Assembly (NCBI GenBank): GCA_017563195.1
Contig: JAFXDO010000001.1
Coordinates: 1-46,503 of the forward strand
Reading direction: 5' to 3'
Length of the DNA stretch: 46,503 nt
Origin: Clostridia bacterium
Lineage (GTDB): Bacteria > Bacillota > Clostridia > Oscillospirales > CAG-382
This document shows positions 35,127-43,091 of the stretch, piece after piece. The notes below the pieces were generated by a model that made no database searches, was not told the DNA's origin, and saw only the letters and a program-made list of their open reading frames with translations. A program made the position numbers and the translations under genes. The first letter of the stretch is position 1. Each line of letters begins with the position of its first letter.

Positions 35127-37094
35127 TTGAAAAGAATAACTGCGTTGCTTCTGACAGCGTTGATTTTCATCACATCGCTTCTGCCCGCCTGCGCCGTAAA
35201 CGACAATGCAAGCGAGCAAAGGGTGTTGGTGAAGATCGACGGGTATCTGTTCAATCTTCTCGAAAAAACCACGCCCGAGGATTTTCTTGCCGCTTACGGT
35301 GAATACAGATCCTGCTCGTCCGAGGGAGAGTTTATCGGTACCGGCGATAAGATAACAGCCAAAGACGGCAACGAATACACTGCCGTTATCTACGGCGACG
35401 GCGACGGCGACGGCGAAATAACTGTTTACGACTACATTCTCGTAAGGCGTCTCTATATGGGTACGGTAAAGCTTGAAAAGCATTTTGAGCTTGCCTGCAC
35501 GCTTGGCGACACGGTAGACCAATTTGATTATATCTACGTGAAGAGACACGTCCTCGAAACCTTTGACGTAAGCAGACTTATGCATCGCGAGCCGCTTGAG
35601 ACGGACGGCAAGATCGACGGAAACGGCATAAAGATCGCCTATATCCCGCTCGACAACCGTCCCGTTAATAAGGATAGGGTAGAGTATCTTGCCGCAGCGG
35701 CGGGATTTGAGCTTCTTATCCCCGACGAGGACCTTTACCGCACGGCTCTTGACAATATGACTCCCAACTCCGACGGTTCTACGCTCGGTAACCGCGAGGA
35801 GCTTTTGAAGTGGCTCAAGTCGGTTGAAAATGATTGCGATTACTTCGTCATCTCTCTCGATCAGCTTATCTCGGGGGGCCTGGTAGGCTCTCGTTATCTT
35901 TGCAATACAGACCTTACGTTTGAGACCGAGGTCGCCGATTATATTATTGAGCTTGCGGAAAACAAGCACGTAGTGCTGTTCGATACGGTGATGAGACTTG
36001 CGTCGACGGTCGGCTATCAGGGCTACGACCTAAATACCTACAACGCGTTGCGCTCTTACGGTCAGGTTGCGAGAAAGCAGCTCAGCGGAGACGCTCTCAA
36101 CGTCGATAACATCATTGCCGGATACCGCAAAAACGACAGGGGAAACACTATTCAGGTTTCTGTTTCGGATACCGTGCTTGACAGATATCTCGCCTCGCGC
36201 GAAAGAAAGCTGAGGATAATCGATTACCTTCTCACAAACGCCTGCGAGGATATCGAGCGTATCTATATCGGCGTTGACGATTCCTCGCCGCAGACCACTA
36301 TTCAAACTAACGAGATCAACTATATAACCTCTCTCGGCGGTGACAATATGACGCTGTTTGCGGGTGCCGACGAGCTTGGGCTTATGGGCATTGCCGCAGT
36401 AGCGACCGACGTTTACGGTAAAGCCGAATGTAAGGTGACCTATTTCGGAGAGGGCAAGGATTGGGCTGCCGACGAGTTTGATACTGCAACGCTTGCAAGC
36501 AATATCGATAAGCACTTTGCTTCTATCGGAGCATCCACCGACAGCAACGACGAAAACGCGCTTCAGGTGCTCGTGCTGACTCGCTCCAACAGCGTTTCGT
36601 ACTATGCCGACGCTCTTATGAAGCAGGCGATCAAAAACGTCAACGCGGGCATTCCTACCTGTGTTATAGACGCTTCAAACAACACTCACGCACTCGGCGA
36701 GGCTATGCTCGACAATAATTTCGATATCGCGGCATTGCTCGGCTACAGTAACTGGAACACGGTTGCAAACGCGACGGGAATCGCTCTTTCGAACGCAGTT
36801 GCGAGGTATATGTATATCTACAATTGCTCCGATGTGACAGAGGCATCGAACGACGCATTCGTTAAGACGATGACGTTTGCCCTTATCAAGGATATTTCGT
36901 ACAAGCGCAAGGGCATTACAGATCTTTCCAACAGTAGTGCATATGGTCCCGCGACCATTGTTTCGCGAATCAATTCTTCGAAAATTATGGTATCAGACGG
37001 CGAATATGCAAGCCACGGAAGAGTAAGCGTTTCAAATTTCCGCTACCCCTGGAACCGCTCTTTTGAGGCTACCTTCGATATTAAGGTTTCATAA
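35127..37094 (+). CDS. DUF4127 lipoprotein with dockerin-like EF-hand module
   Basis: TTG 35127 is the likely start: GGAGG lies 9 bases before it, it is downstream of the promoter, and it gives a lipoprotein signal MKRITALLLTALIFITSLLP with lipobox LPAC (Cys22). The frame open from 35025 precedes the transcript start. Residues about 30-160 form a dockerin-like module: a canonical EF-hand loop at residues 91-102 (GDGDGDGEITVYDY) and a second copy that lost its calcium ligands (DQFDYIYVKR). From about residue 167 (IAYIPLDNRPVNKD) to the end it matches DUF4127, of unknown function. The 655-residue product should sit on the outer membrane face. The joining of the two domains is the notable point. 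Confidence 0.82.
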   Translation: MKRITALLLTALIFITSLLPACAVNDNASEQRVLVKIDGYLFNLLEKTTPEDFLAAYGEYRSCSSEGEFIGTGDKITAKDGNEYTAVIYGDGDGDGEITVYDYILVRRLYMGTVKLEKHFELACTLGDTVDQFDYIYVKRHVLETFDVSRLMHREPLETDGKIDGNGIKIAYIPLDNRPVNKDRVEYLAAAAGFELLIPDEDLYRTALDNMTPNSDGSTLGNREELLKWLKSVENDCDYFVISLDQLISGGLVGSRYLCNTDLTFETEVADYIIELAENKHVVLFDTVMRLASTVGYQGYDLNTYNALRSYGQVARKQLSGDALNVDNIIAGYRKNDRGNTIQVSVSDTVLDRYLASRERKLRIIDYLLTNACEDIERIYIGVDDSSPQTTIQTNEINYITSLGGDNMTLFAGADELGLMGIAAVATDVYGKAECKVTYFGEGKDWAADEFDTATLASNIDKHFASIGASTDSNDENALQVLVLTRSNSVSYYADALMKQAIKNVNAGIPTCVIDASNNTHALGEAMLDNNFDIAALLGYSNWNTVANATGIALSNAVARYMYIYNCSDVTEASNDAFVKTMTFALIKDISYKRKGITDLSNSSAYGPATIVSRINSSKIMVSDGEYASHGRVSVSNFRYPWNRSFEATFDIKVS

Positions 37095-37104
37095 ATAATT
37101 AAAG

Positions 37105-37136
37105 AAAAAGGCTTGCTTTCTCAGCAAGCCTTTTTT
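37105..37136. terminator. Bidirectional terminator
   Basis: Arms AAAAAGGCTTGC (37105-37116) and GCAAGCCTTTTT pair perfectly with a 7-base loop, giving a T-run on each strand. It ends both the DUF4127 gene and the convergent symporter gene. Confidence 0.9.
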
Positions 37137-37148
37137 GTACTTTTGTTT

Positions 37149-39053
37149 TTAGTTGATTGCGTATGCCGCGGAGTAAGCCTCGTAATCTGCCTTGAACTGC
37201 TCGTCGTTGCCGCTCTTGACGCTGTTGAGGTACTTGTGGGTCGCGAATTCGCCCTCGGCAACCTCGATCAAAGCCACCGCGATGTTCGAGCAATGGTCTG
37301 ATACACGCTCAAAGCAGTTGATAAGATCGTTAAGAATGAAGCCGAGTTCGATTGTGCAGGCACCCGCCTGGAGTCTCTGGATGTGGTTGCTTCTCATTTC
37401 AGCGGTGATGCTGTCGATAACCTGCTCAAGCGGCTCGACCTTGCGTGCAAGCTGAGTGTCGCCGTTTTCGAATGCGGTGAAGGTTATCGAAATGATCTCG
37501 CGCAGTGCACTTTCGGCAACCGCGATTTCCTTCTGCGCATCTGCAGAGAAGGAAAGCTTCTTTTCGTTCAGCTCCTCGGCGGTCTTCACGATTTCGACTG
37601 CGTGGTCGGAGATACGCTCGAAGTTGCCTATCGAGTGAAGCATGGTAGATACGTTTTGCGAGTCCTTTTCGGTTATATCGTTGCTCGAAAGCTTTACGAG
37701 ATAGGTGCCTAACTTGTCCTCGTACTTATCGACGACGCCCTCGTCCTCGACTACCTTGTCTGCAAGCTCTCTGTCAAAGCTGTTAAGCGCGTCAAGCGAG
37801 TCGACAAGCGCTTCCTTGACGATTCCACTCATTTTGACGGTGATGTTGCGGCATTCGGAAATAGCAACTGCAGGGGTAGCAAGCAATCTTTCGTCCAGAA
37901 GAACCTCCTGCTTCTTTTCGTCGTCGCCCTTGATGATTTTGTTTGCGAGCTTAACCAAAAGCTTCGAGAAAGGAAGAAGCGCTAACGTTGTGACGAGGTT
38001 GAATACAAGGTGACAGCAAGCGATTCCTATCGCATTGATGTTCTGAGACACTATAGCAAAGTCGAATATCGCGTGAAGTGTGTAGAACAGGATAAGACAG
38101 AATACCGTACCGATAACGTTGAACAGAATGTGCACTACCGCAACGCGCTTTGCGTTACGGTTGACGCCGAAGCTCGAAATAAGCGCCGTCACGCAGGTAC
38201 CTATGTTCTGACCCATGATGATGGGGAGCGCCATACCGAAGGTAAGACCGGCGCCGCTTGCCGCGATGACCTGAAGCATACCGACACTTGCCGCCGAGCT
38301 TTGAATGATGCCGGTAACGACCGCACCGACAAGCACGCCGAGTATCGGGTTTTTGAAGTGTACAAGAAGCTCACGGAACTGTGCGTTATCTTCAAGACCG
38401 CTCATGGAATCACCCATAAAGCTCATACCGCACATAAGGATCGCAAATCCGACGAGTATCGCGCCGATATCCTTCTTTTTCTTGCTCTTGCCCATCGTGA
38501 GAAGCACGCCGACAAGCGCAAAGATAAGAGAAAAGTTAGCGGGCTTTAAAAGGTCGGTTATAGTGAATCCCGACGCACTGCTTTCAATGCCGACAAGTGA
38601 AGTGAGGAACGCAGTAAGGGTCGTGCCGATATTCGAACCCATAATGAGCCCGACGGTCGAATCGAGCGCCATAATGCCCGAATTGACCAAGCCGACGAGC
38701 ATGACCGTCATTGCGGACGACGACTGGATGGCAATCGTGATACCGGCACCGAGTGCAAGGCTCTTAAACGGGTTCGAGGTCATTTTCTTGAGCGTGGATT
38801 CGAGCTTGCCGCCGGATATCTTTTCCAATCCGTTCGACATTATCGTCATACCGTAAAGGAAGAACGCGACGCCGCCTATGAGCATTATGACGTTGCCCAT
38901 ATCGAAGCCTCCGCCCGACGATTCGCCGGCCGATGCATCCTCGCTCACCTCTGCGCTTACTGCATCGGACGCATCGCCCTCCGCGGTAGCTGCAAAGCAG
39001 GTGCAAAGCAGTATGAAAACAGCTGCGATGATAACTAATAAGGGTTTTTTCAT
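37149..39053 (-). CDS. Na/Pi cotransporter family protein with PhoU-like tail
   Basis: This 634-residue inner membrane protein belongs to the NptA/YjbB family of sodium-phosphate symporters. An N-terminal signal-like helix and a Ser/Glu/Ala-rich spacer (residues about 25-50) come first. Two inverted PNaS repeats follow, each with the QSSSA-type motif (AIQSSSAMTVML and IIQSSAASVGML) and with GSNIGTT or GQNIGTC. The last 220 residues are helical and PhoU-like (two three-helix repeats), a fusion common in Firmicutes. It likely imports or exports phosphate. AGGAGA precedes ATG 39053, with a long leader of about 135 bases. Confidence 0.93.
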   Translation of the reverse strand: MKKPLLVIIAAVFILLCTCFAATAEGDASDAVSAEVSEDASAGESSGGGFDMGNVIMLIGGVAFFLYGMTIMSNGLEKISGGKLESTLKKMTSNPFKSLALGAGITIAIQSSSAMTVMLVGLVNSGIMALDSTVGLIMGSNIGTTLTAFLTSLVGIESSASGFTITDLLKPANFSLIFALVGVLLTMGKSKKKKDIGAILVGFAILMCGMSFMGDSMSGLEDNAQFRELLVHFKNPILGVLVGAVVTGIIQSSAASVGMLQVIAASGAGLTFGMALPIIMGQNIGTCVTALISSFGVNRNAKRVAVVHILFNVIGTVFCLILFYTLHAIFDFAIVSQNINAIGIACCHLVFNLVTTLALLPFSKLLVKLANKIIKGDDEKKQEVLLDERLLATPAVAISECRNITVKMSGIVKEALVDSLDALNSFDRELADKVVEDEGVVDKYEDKLGTYLVKLSSNDITEKDSQNVSTMLHSIGNFERISDHAVEIVKTAEELNEKKLSFSADAQKEIAVAESALREIISITFTAFENGDTQLARKVEPLEQVIDSITAEMRSNHIQRLQAGACTIELGFILNDLINCFERVSDHCSNIAVALIEVAEGEFATHKYLNSVKSGNDEQFKADYEAYSAAYAIN

Positions 39054-39188
39054 TGCGGGATTATCTCCTGTTTTCGCTCGCCTCTCGATTTCTTTGAGAC
39101 GGGTGTTGCGGCCGCCGTTGAACTGTCGCGGCTGTGGGATATTCAGTCAAAATACGCCGAAAATCGCGTCGAATTCGCATCTTCCCTC
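39054..39188 (-). other. Long 5' leader of the Na/Pi symporter mRNA
   Basis: From the predicted start near 39188 to the ATG is about 135 bases, much longer than other leaders in this window. It contains GC-rich self-complementary segments such as GCCGC (39111-39115) with GCGGC (39128-39132). I recognise no known riboswitch core. Confidence 0.45.
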
Positions 39189-39194
39189 ATTTGC

Positions 39195-39224
39195 ATTTTA
39201 CCAAAACATACGCGTTCTTGTCAA
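39195..39224 (-). promoter_or_regulatory. Promoter of the Na/Pi symporter gene
   Basis: On the minus strand: TTGACA (39224-39219), 18-base spacer, TAAAAT (39200-39195), with TGG before the -10. Confidence 0.75.
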
Positions 39225-39282
39225 TAGGTTTCGGACAATTTTCTTTACCGTTTCTTTGACGGTGCCTTTCTTTTTTTGAGGT

Positions 39283-39313
39283 AAAAAAGGAAGCCCTTTG
39301 GGGACTTCCTTTT
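39283..39313 (-). terminator. Intrinsic terminator after the ABC exporter gene
   Basis: On the minus strand a GGAAG-CCC/GGG-CTTCC stem with one bulged base (39289-39309) is followed by six T residues. It lies just beyond the stop codon at 39319. Confidence 0.8.
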
Positions 39314-39318
39314 GCTTG

Positions 39319-42300
39319 TTATTCGGTTCTGAGTGCCACAACGGGATCCTTCTTCGCCGCACTGCGCGAGGGGATGATGCCCGCGATAAGGGTAAGAAGA
39401 ACGCTTATTACCACTAAGATTATCGCCACGGGAACAGGCAGTATGGCGTTGAGATTGGGGATTTCGGTGAGATAGTGAAGAATAAGGTTGATGGGTATGC
39501 AAAGCAGGTAGGTGATAAGCACACCGAGAGCGCCCGATGCAAAGCCGATCATTACCGTTTCTGCGTTGAACATACTGGAAACGTTCTTCTTTGAAGCGCC
39601 GAGAGCACGGAGAATACCGATTTCCTTGGTGCGCTCCTGTACCGAAATAAGTGTGATAACGCCGATCATTATCGAGGAAACGATAAGCGATATAGCTACG
39701 AATGCTATAAGCACGTAGGAGATGGCGTTGATTATCGTGGTTACCGAGGACATCATAAGTCCGACGTAGTCGGTGTAGGTTATCTTTTCAAGCTCGTCAA
39801 CGTGCTCGTTGTAGTTGGCGATAGCCTCCTCGATCGTGTCCTTTTCCTCGAACGAGGATGCGTAAATATTGATGCTTGCAGGGGAGTCAAGGTCGACGTA
39901 TCCGAGCTCTCTCAGGTTTTCGTCGTAGGTTGATTCCGAGAATTCGAGGACCTCGTCGTAATAAAGCGCAAACTGCGATTCGGTGTATGTCGCCATTTCG
40001 GCATCAAGCTCGCTTATAAGCTGCTCGACGGGCTTCATACCGTGCTCAAGCGTTGCGTTGTAGGCTGCCTGCATCTTAAGCTGCTCGACGAACTGCTGGG
40101 TGTAGAGCGCCGTGACGTCCTCGTCCTTCATTATTTCCAAAAACGACATACTGTCGCTTTCCGACATACCCATAAGCTGGGTCAGCACCTGTACGAGCAC
40201 AGCCTCCATTTCGGCTCTCGTCTTGCCGTTGAGCTCTGCCGCAACCGCTGCGTTGATCTGCTCATCGGAAAGGGTTCCCTTGATCTTAATATAGATCTCA
40301 GCCTTCTTGTCGTCGGTAAGACCCTCGACGTAGTTCTTGAACTCCGCGGTCTTTTCGCTGTCCGAAAGAGTACCGGTGTTTTCAAGGAAGGGAAGTCCCG
40401 TGAAAATATCTCTGTCGGTGCTTTCGAGCTGTACCTTCAAGGCGGCGGATTCCTTGGATTTTTCGATAGCGTATTCGGTGAGCTTGTGAGTGTAGCCGAT
40501 GCCCGCCATAAGCATAGTCGAAACCGCTTCCTCACTCGGGCGGATGATGCCCGTGACCTTCAGGCTGAGTCCGTTTGCATAAAGCAGCTTGAGACCTGCC
40601 TGCGTTTCGCGCATATCGACGTAGCTGTCGGTGGTTTTATCGTATGCATAGCTGTCTGCAGAAAGGATCGTGCGGAATTCCATACCGCAGATTTCCTCGT
40701 AGGACCAGCTCTTTGAATTAAGCTCGATCGATTCCTTGTTGAAGGCGGCGTGAGCAAGCGCGTCTATATCCTCCTTGGAGATAAGGCCGAGTGCATAAAG
40801 CGTCATATCGTCGATCTCGTTGTTTTCATCGACAACGAGTACGATCTCGTCGTAGGAATTCGGCCAGCTTCCGTAGATGACGTCGTACTGCTTTTCAAGC
40901 AACGGGTTAATCGGGTCGCCGTCGTCGCCGGGGAGCATTTCCTGCCAAAGTCTGGTGCCGCCCATCATCATCATGCTCGAGCTGCCGCCCAACATGCTTT
41001 CGCTCATATCGAGATACGATGAGAGGTCAAGTCCGAAGTATTCGATAAGAAGGTCCTGCATAAGCGCCTGCGAGTCCGATCGGATGATATTGCCGTCGAC
41101 GTTTTCGGTATACACCATAAGGTCAATGTCGTAGGTGTACTGAACGCCGTTTATCGCCTCGTAAAGTCCCGATGTGCTGTCGGGGTTCGTGCGCTCTGCT
41201 TCGAGATACTTTTTGAATGCCTTGAGGTCGTTTTCATTGGTTTCCATTGCATTGAGCGAGTTTACAAGATTGTAAAACATCGCCTTCTGGTAAACTGCGT
41301 CGTTTTCGTGCTCGGCGTTCGATTCTGCTTGATCGATAAACGCCGTGAGAAGCGAGCCCATATCCAGATGCTGTGCCTCGAGCGTCAGCGGATAGGACGA
41401 AAGTGTGTCCTCCTGCAACGCGTCAATATATGCCGTCATACCGTGCGATACCGCGAAAATAAGCGCGATACCGATGATGCCGATGCTTCCTGCGAAGCTG
41501 GTGAGTATGGTTCTGCCCTTTTTGGTAATAAGGTTTTTAAGCGACAGTCCAAACGAGGTCTTTAGCGACATCGAGGGCTTTTTTGCCTTCCTTTCGGCTT
41601 CGCTCTTTGCCTTGTTGCGGGAATCCTCATCGCGTGCTTCCTCCTCGGTAAGCGGCAGGCTGTCGGAGAGTATGACACCGTCGAGCATTCTTATGGTTCT
41701 TGTTGCGTAGGTATCGGCAAGCTCGGGGTTATGGGTAACCATGACTACGAGTCTGTCCTTAGATACCTCCTTAAGTATCTCCATAACCTGAACGCTCGTT
41801 TCCGAGTCAAGCGCGCCGGTGGGCTCGTCTGCGAGGATAATATCGGGGTTGTTTACGAGTGCGCGGGCAATGGCAACTCTCTGCATCTGTCCGCCCGACA
41901 TTTCTGCAGGCTTTTTATAAAGCTGATCGCCGAGTCCGACCGATTCCAACGCCTCCTTGGCACGCCTTCTGCGCTCTGTCTTGGAAACGCCGCAAAGCGA
42001 GAGCGCAAGCTCTACGTTTGCAAGGACCGTCTGGTGGGGGATAAGGTTATAGGACTGGAATACGAAGCCTATTGAATGGTTTCTGTATTTATCCCAATCG
42101 GCGTCTTTGTATTCCTTTGTGGATCTGCCGTTTATGAGCAGGTCGCCCGAGTCGTATTTGTCAAGACCGCCGATAACGTTAAGCAGCGTTGTTTTGCCGC
42201 AACCCGACTGACCGAGTATAGCAACGAATTCGCTTTCACGGAAGCTGACGGAAATCCCCTTCAGCGCTTCGGTCACCGTGTCGCCGACAACGTAGGATTT

Positions 42301-42324
42301 CATTATATCGCGTAGCTCAAGCAT
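39319..42324 (-). CDS. MacB-like fused ABC transporter (ATPase plus FtsX permease)
   Basis: The 1001-residue protein begins with a complete ABC ATPase: Walker A GQSGCGKTTL, signature MSGGQMQRVAIARAL and Walker B ILADEPTGALD. A permease follows: one membrane helix near residue 280, a large extracellular domain of about 550 residues, and three C-terminal helices with the FtsX-type ending PSRSAAKKDPVVALRTE. This is the type VII (MacB/LolCDE) architecture that moves periplasmic or membrane-surface cargo by mechanotransmission rather than through a pore. Likely cargoes are peptides, lipids or antibiotics. AGAGGA precedes ATG 42324. A promoter and palindromic operator candidate lie upstream; no regulator or two-component pair is adjacent. 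Confidence 0.93.
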   Translation of the reverse strand: MLELRDIMKSYVVGDTVTEALKGISVSFRESEFVAILGQSGCGKTTLLNVIGGLDKYDSGDLLINGRSTKEYKDADWDKYRNHSIGFVFQSYNLIPHQTVLANVELALSLCGVSKTERRRRAKEALESVGLGDQLYKKPAEMSGGQMQRVAIARALVNNPDIILADEPTGALDSETSVQVMEILKEVSKDRLVVMVTHNPELADTYATRTIRMLDGVILSDSLPLTEEEARDEDSRNKAKSEAERKAKKPSMSLKTSFGLSLKNLITKKGRTILTSFAGSIGIIGIALIFAVSHGMTAYIDALQEDTLSSYPLTLEAQHLDMGSLLTAFIDQAESNAEHENDAVYQKAMFYNLVNSLNAMETNENDLKAFKKYLEAERTNPDSTSGLYEAINGVQYTYDIDLMVYTENVDGNIIRSDSQALMQDLLIEYFGLDLSSYLDMSESMLGGSSSMMMMGGTRLWQEMLPGDDGDPINPLLEKQYDVIYGSWPNSYDEIVLVVDENNEIDDMTLYALGLISKEDIDALAHAAFNKESIELNSKSWSYEEICGMEFRTILSADSYAYDKTTDSYVDMRETQAGLKLLYANGLSLKVTGIIRPSEEAVSTMLMAGIGYTHKLTEYAIEKSKESAALKVQLESTDRDIFTGLPFLENTGTLSDSEKTAEFKNYVEGLTDDKKAEIYIKIKGTLSDEQINAAVAAELNGKTRAEMEAVLVQVLTQLMGMSESDSMSFLEIMKDEDVTALYTQQFVEQLKMQAAYNATLEHGMKPVEQLISELDAEMATYTESQFALYYDEVLEFSESTYDENLRELGYVDLDSPASINIYASSFEEKDTIEEAIANYNEHVDELEKITYTDYVGLMMSSVTTIINAISYVLIAFVAISLIVSSIMIGVITLISVQERTKEIGILRALGASKKNVSSMFNAETVMIGFASGALGVLITYLLCIPINLILHYLTEIPNLNAILPVPVAIILVVISVLLTLIAGIIPSRSAAKKDPVVALRTE

Positions 42325-42357
42325 TTAAAATCCTCTTTCTGTAAAAATACACAATAC

Positions 42358-42370
42358 TATACAATGTATA
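42358..42370. promoter_or_regulatory. Palindromic operator candidate for the ABC exporter
   Basis: TATACA-A-TGTATA is a perfect 13-base palindrome, extending to an imperfect 19-base one (42355-42373). It covers the predicted transcription start and touches the -10 box, an ideal repressor position. Confidence 0.5.
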
Positions 42371-42398
42371 TTAAAACAGCACCAGAATGTTTTGTCAA
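42370..42398 (-). promoter_or_regulatory. Promoter of the ABC exporter gene
   Basis: On the minus strand: TTGACA (42398-42393), 17-base spacer, TTTAAT (42375-42370), with TGT before the -10. Predicted start near 42363. Confidence 0.75.
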
Positions 42399-42456
42399 TA
42401 ATAAATATGCAATATTTTGTAAACATTTAAACACGTTATATAATTTTTTGCACAAA

Positions 42457-42481
42457 TAAAAAAGAGGGGCGAGCCCCTCTT
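42457..42481 (-). terminator. Intrinsic terminator after the PH-like gene
   Basis: An AAGAGGGG/CCCCTCTT stem (42462-42469/42474-42481) with a 4-base loop is followed by six T residues on the minus strand. Confidence 0.88.
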
Positions 42482-42486
42482 GGTTA

Positions 42487-43011
42487 TTAAATATACGGAA
42501 CGTCAGTGAAACGCTTGATTTCGATATCGGGACACCGAGATTCGATCGTCGTCAACAGCCTTTCAGTGCAGGTGAGCTTTAACGCATCGTTTTTTAACGT
42601 GATATTTGCGAATATTCCGCGCTCGCGCGGAGAAGTATATGCATTGCAATACTTTTCGGTGAAAATATAGACCTTTTTGAAGCCGATCGGCAGACGCCAT
42701 ATTTCAATACTCGTGACGCTTTTCCAAGGTATGAAATCCTCTCCGAACTTCGGACGGTATAGCATTATTCCGTTGTCGTTATATTCGATACAGTTGGTAT
42801 AAAATGTTGCTTTAACCGTGCACACAAAGAGAATAGTGAAGACAAGCGATCCGAGAGATGCAAAGCAATATAGAGAAATCGATGCGGCAGGGGAGTTATA
42901 TGAGACACGGGCGGCGAGTCCGAACAGTGACGAAAAGAGAAGCACACCTATTGCCAAAATTATCAGGTTAAGGGATATTAGCTTGATTATCGATTTTGTT
43001 TTGAAACTCAT
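42487..43011 (-). CDS. Small membrane protein with PH-like domain
   Basis: ATG 43011 is chosen for AGGAGAG just upstream; an open frame from 43044 starts inside the promoter. The 174-residue product has two hydrophobic helices (about residues 8-30 and 42-66), then a cytosolic domain. Its strand pattern NGIMLYRPKFGEDFIPWKSV then TSIEIW resembles bacterial PH (bPH_2/YdbT-like) domains. The function is unknown; such proteins often act in membrane stress or lipid binding. It has its own promoter and terminator. Confidence 0.7.
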   Translation of the reverse strand: MSFKTKSIIKLISLNLIILAIGVLLFSSLFGLAARVSYNSPAASISLYCFASLGSLVFTILFVCTVKATFYTNCIEYNDNGIMLYRPKFGEDFIPWKSVTSIEIWRLPIGFKKVYIFTEKYCNAYTSPRERGIFANITLKNDALKLTCTERLLTTIESRCPDIEIKRFTDVPYI

Positions 43012-43034
43012 TATCAGCTCTCCTTTCTGAACCA

Positions 43035-43063
43035 ATTGTAGCAAATTTTCGGAAAAATGTCAA
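43035..43063 (-). promoter_or_regulatory. Promoter of the PH-like gene
   Basis: On the minus strand: TTGACA (43063-43058), 17-base spacer, TACAAT (43040-43035), with TGC before the -10. It begins directly after the terminator of the upstream mannosidase gene. Confidence 0.82.
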
Positions 43064-43064
43064 G

Positions 43065-43088
43065 AAAAGACCGCTTGTGCGGTCTTTT
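43065..43088 (-). terminator. Intrinsic terminator after the GH38 gene
   Basis: A perfect AAAAGACCGC/GCGGTCTTTT hairpin with a 4-base loop lies 4 bases beyond the stop codon. Confidence 0.85.
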
Positions 43089-43091
43089 CGG

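Noticed and set aside
35127..37094. Cellulosome component, based on the dockerin-like module
   Set aside because: Only one calcium loop is intact, the protein has a lipoprotein anchor of its own, and no cohesin or cellulase gene is in the window.
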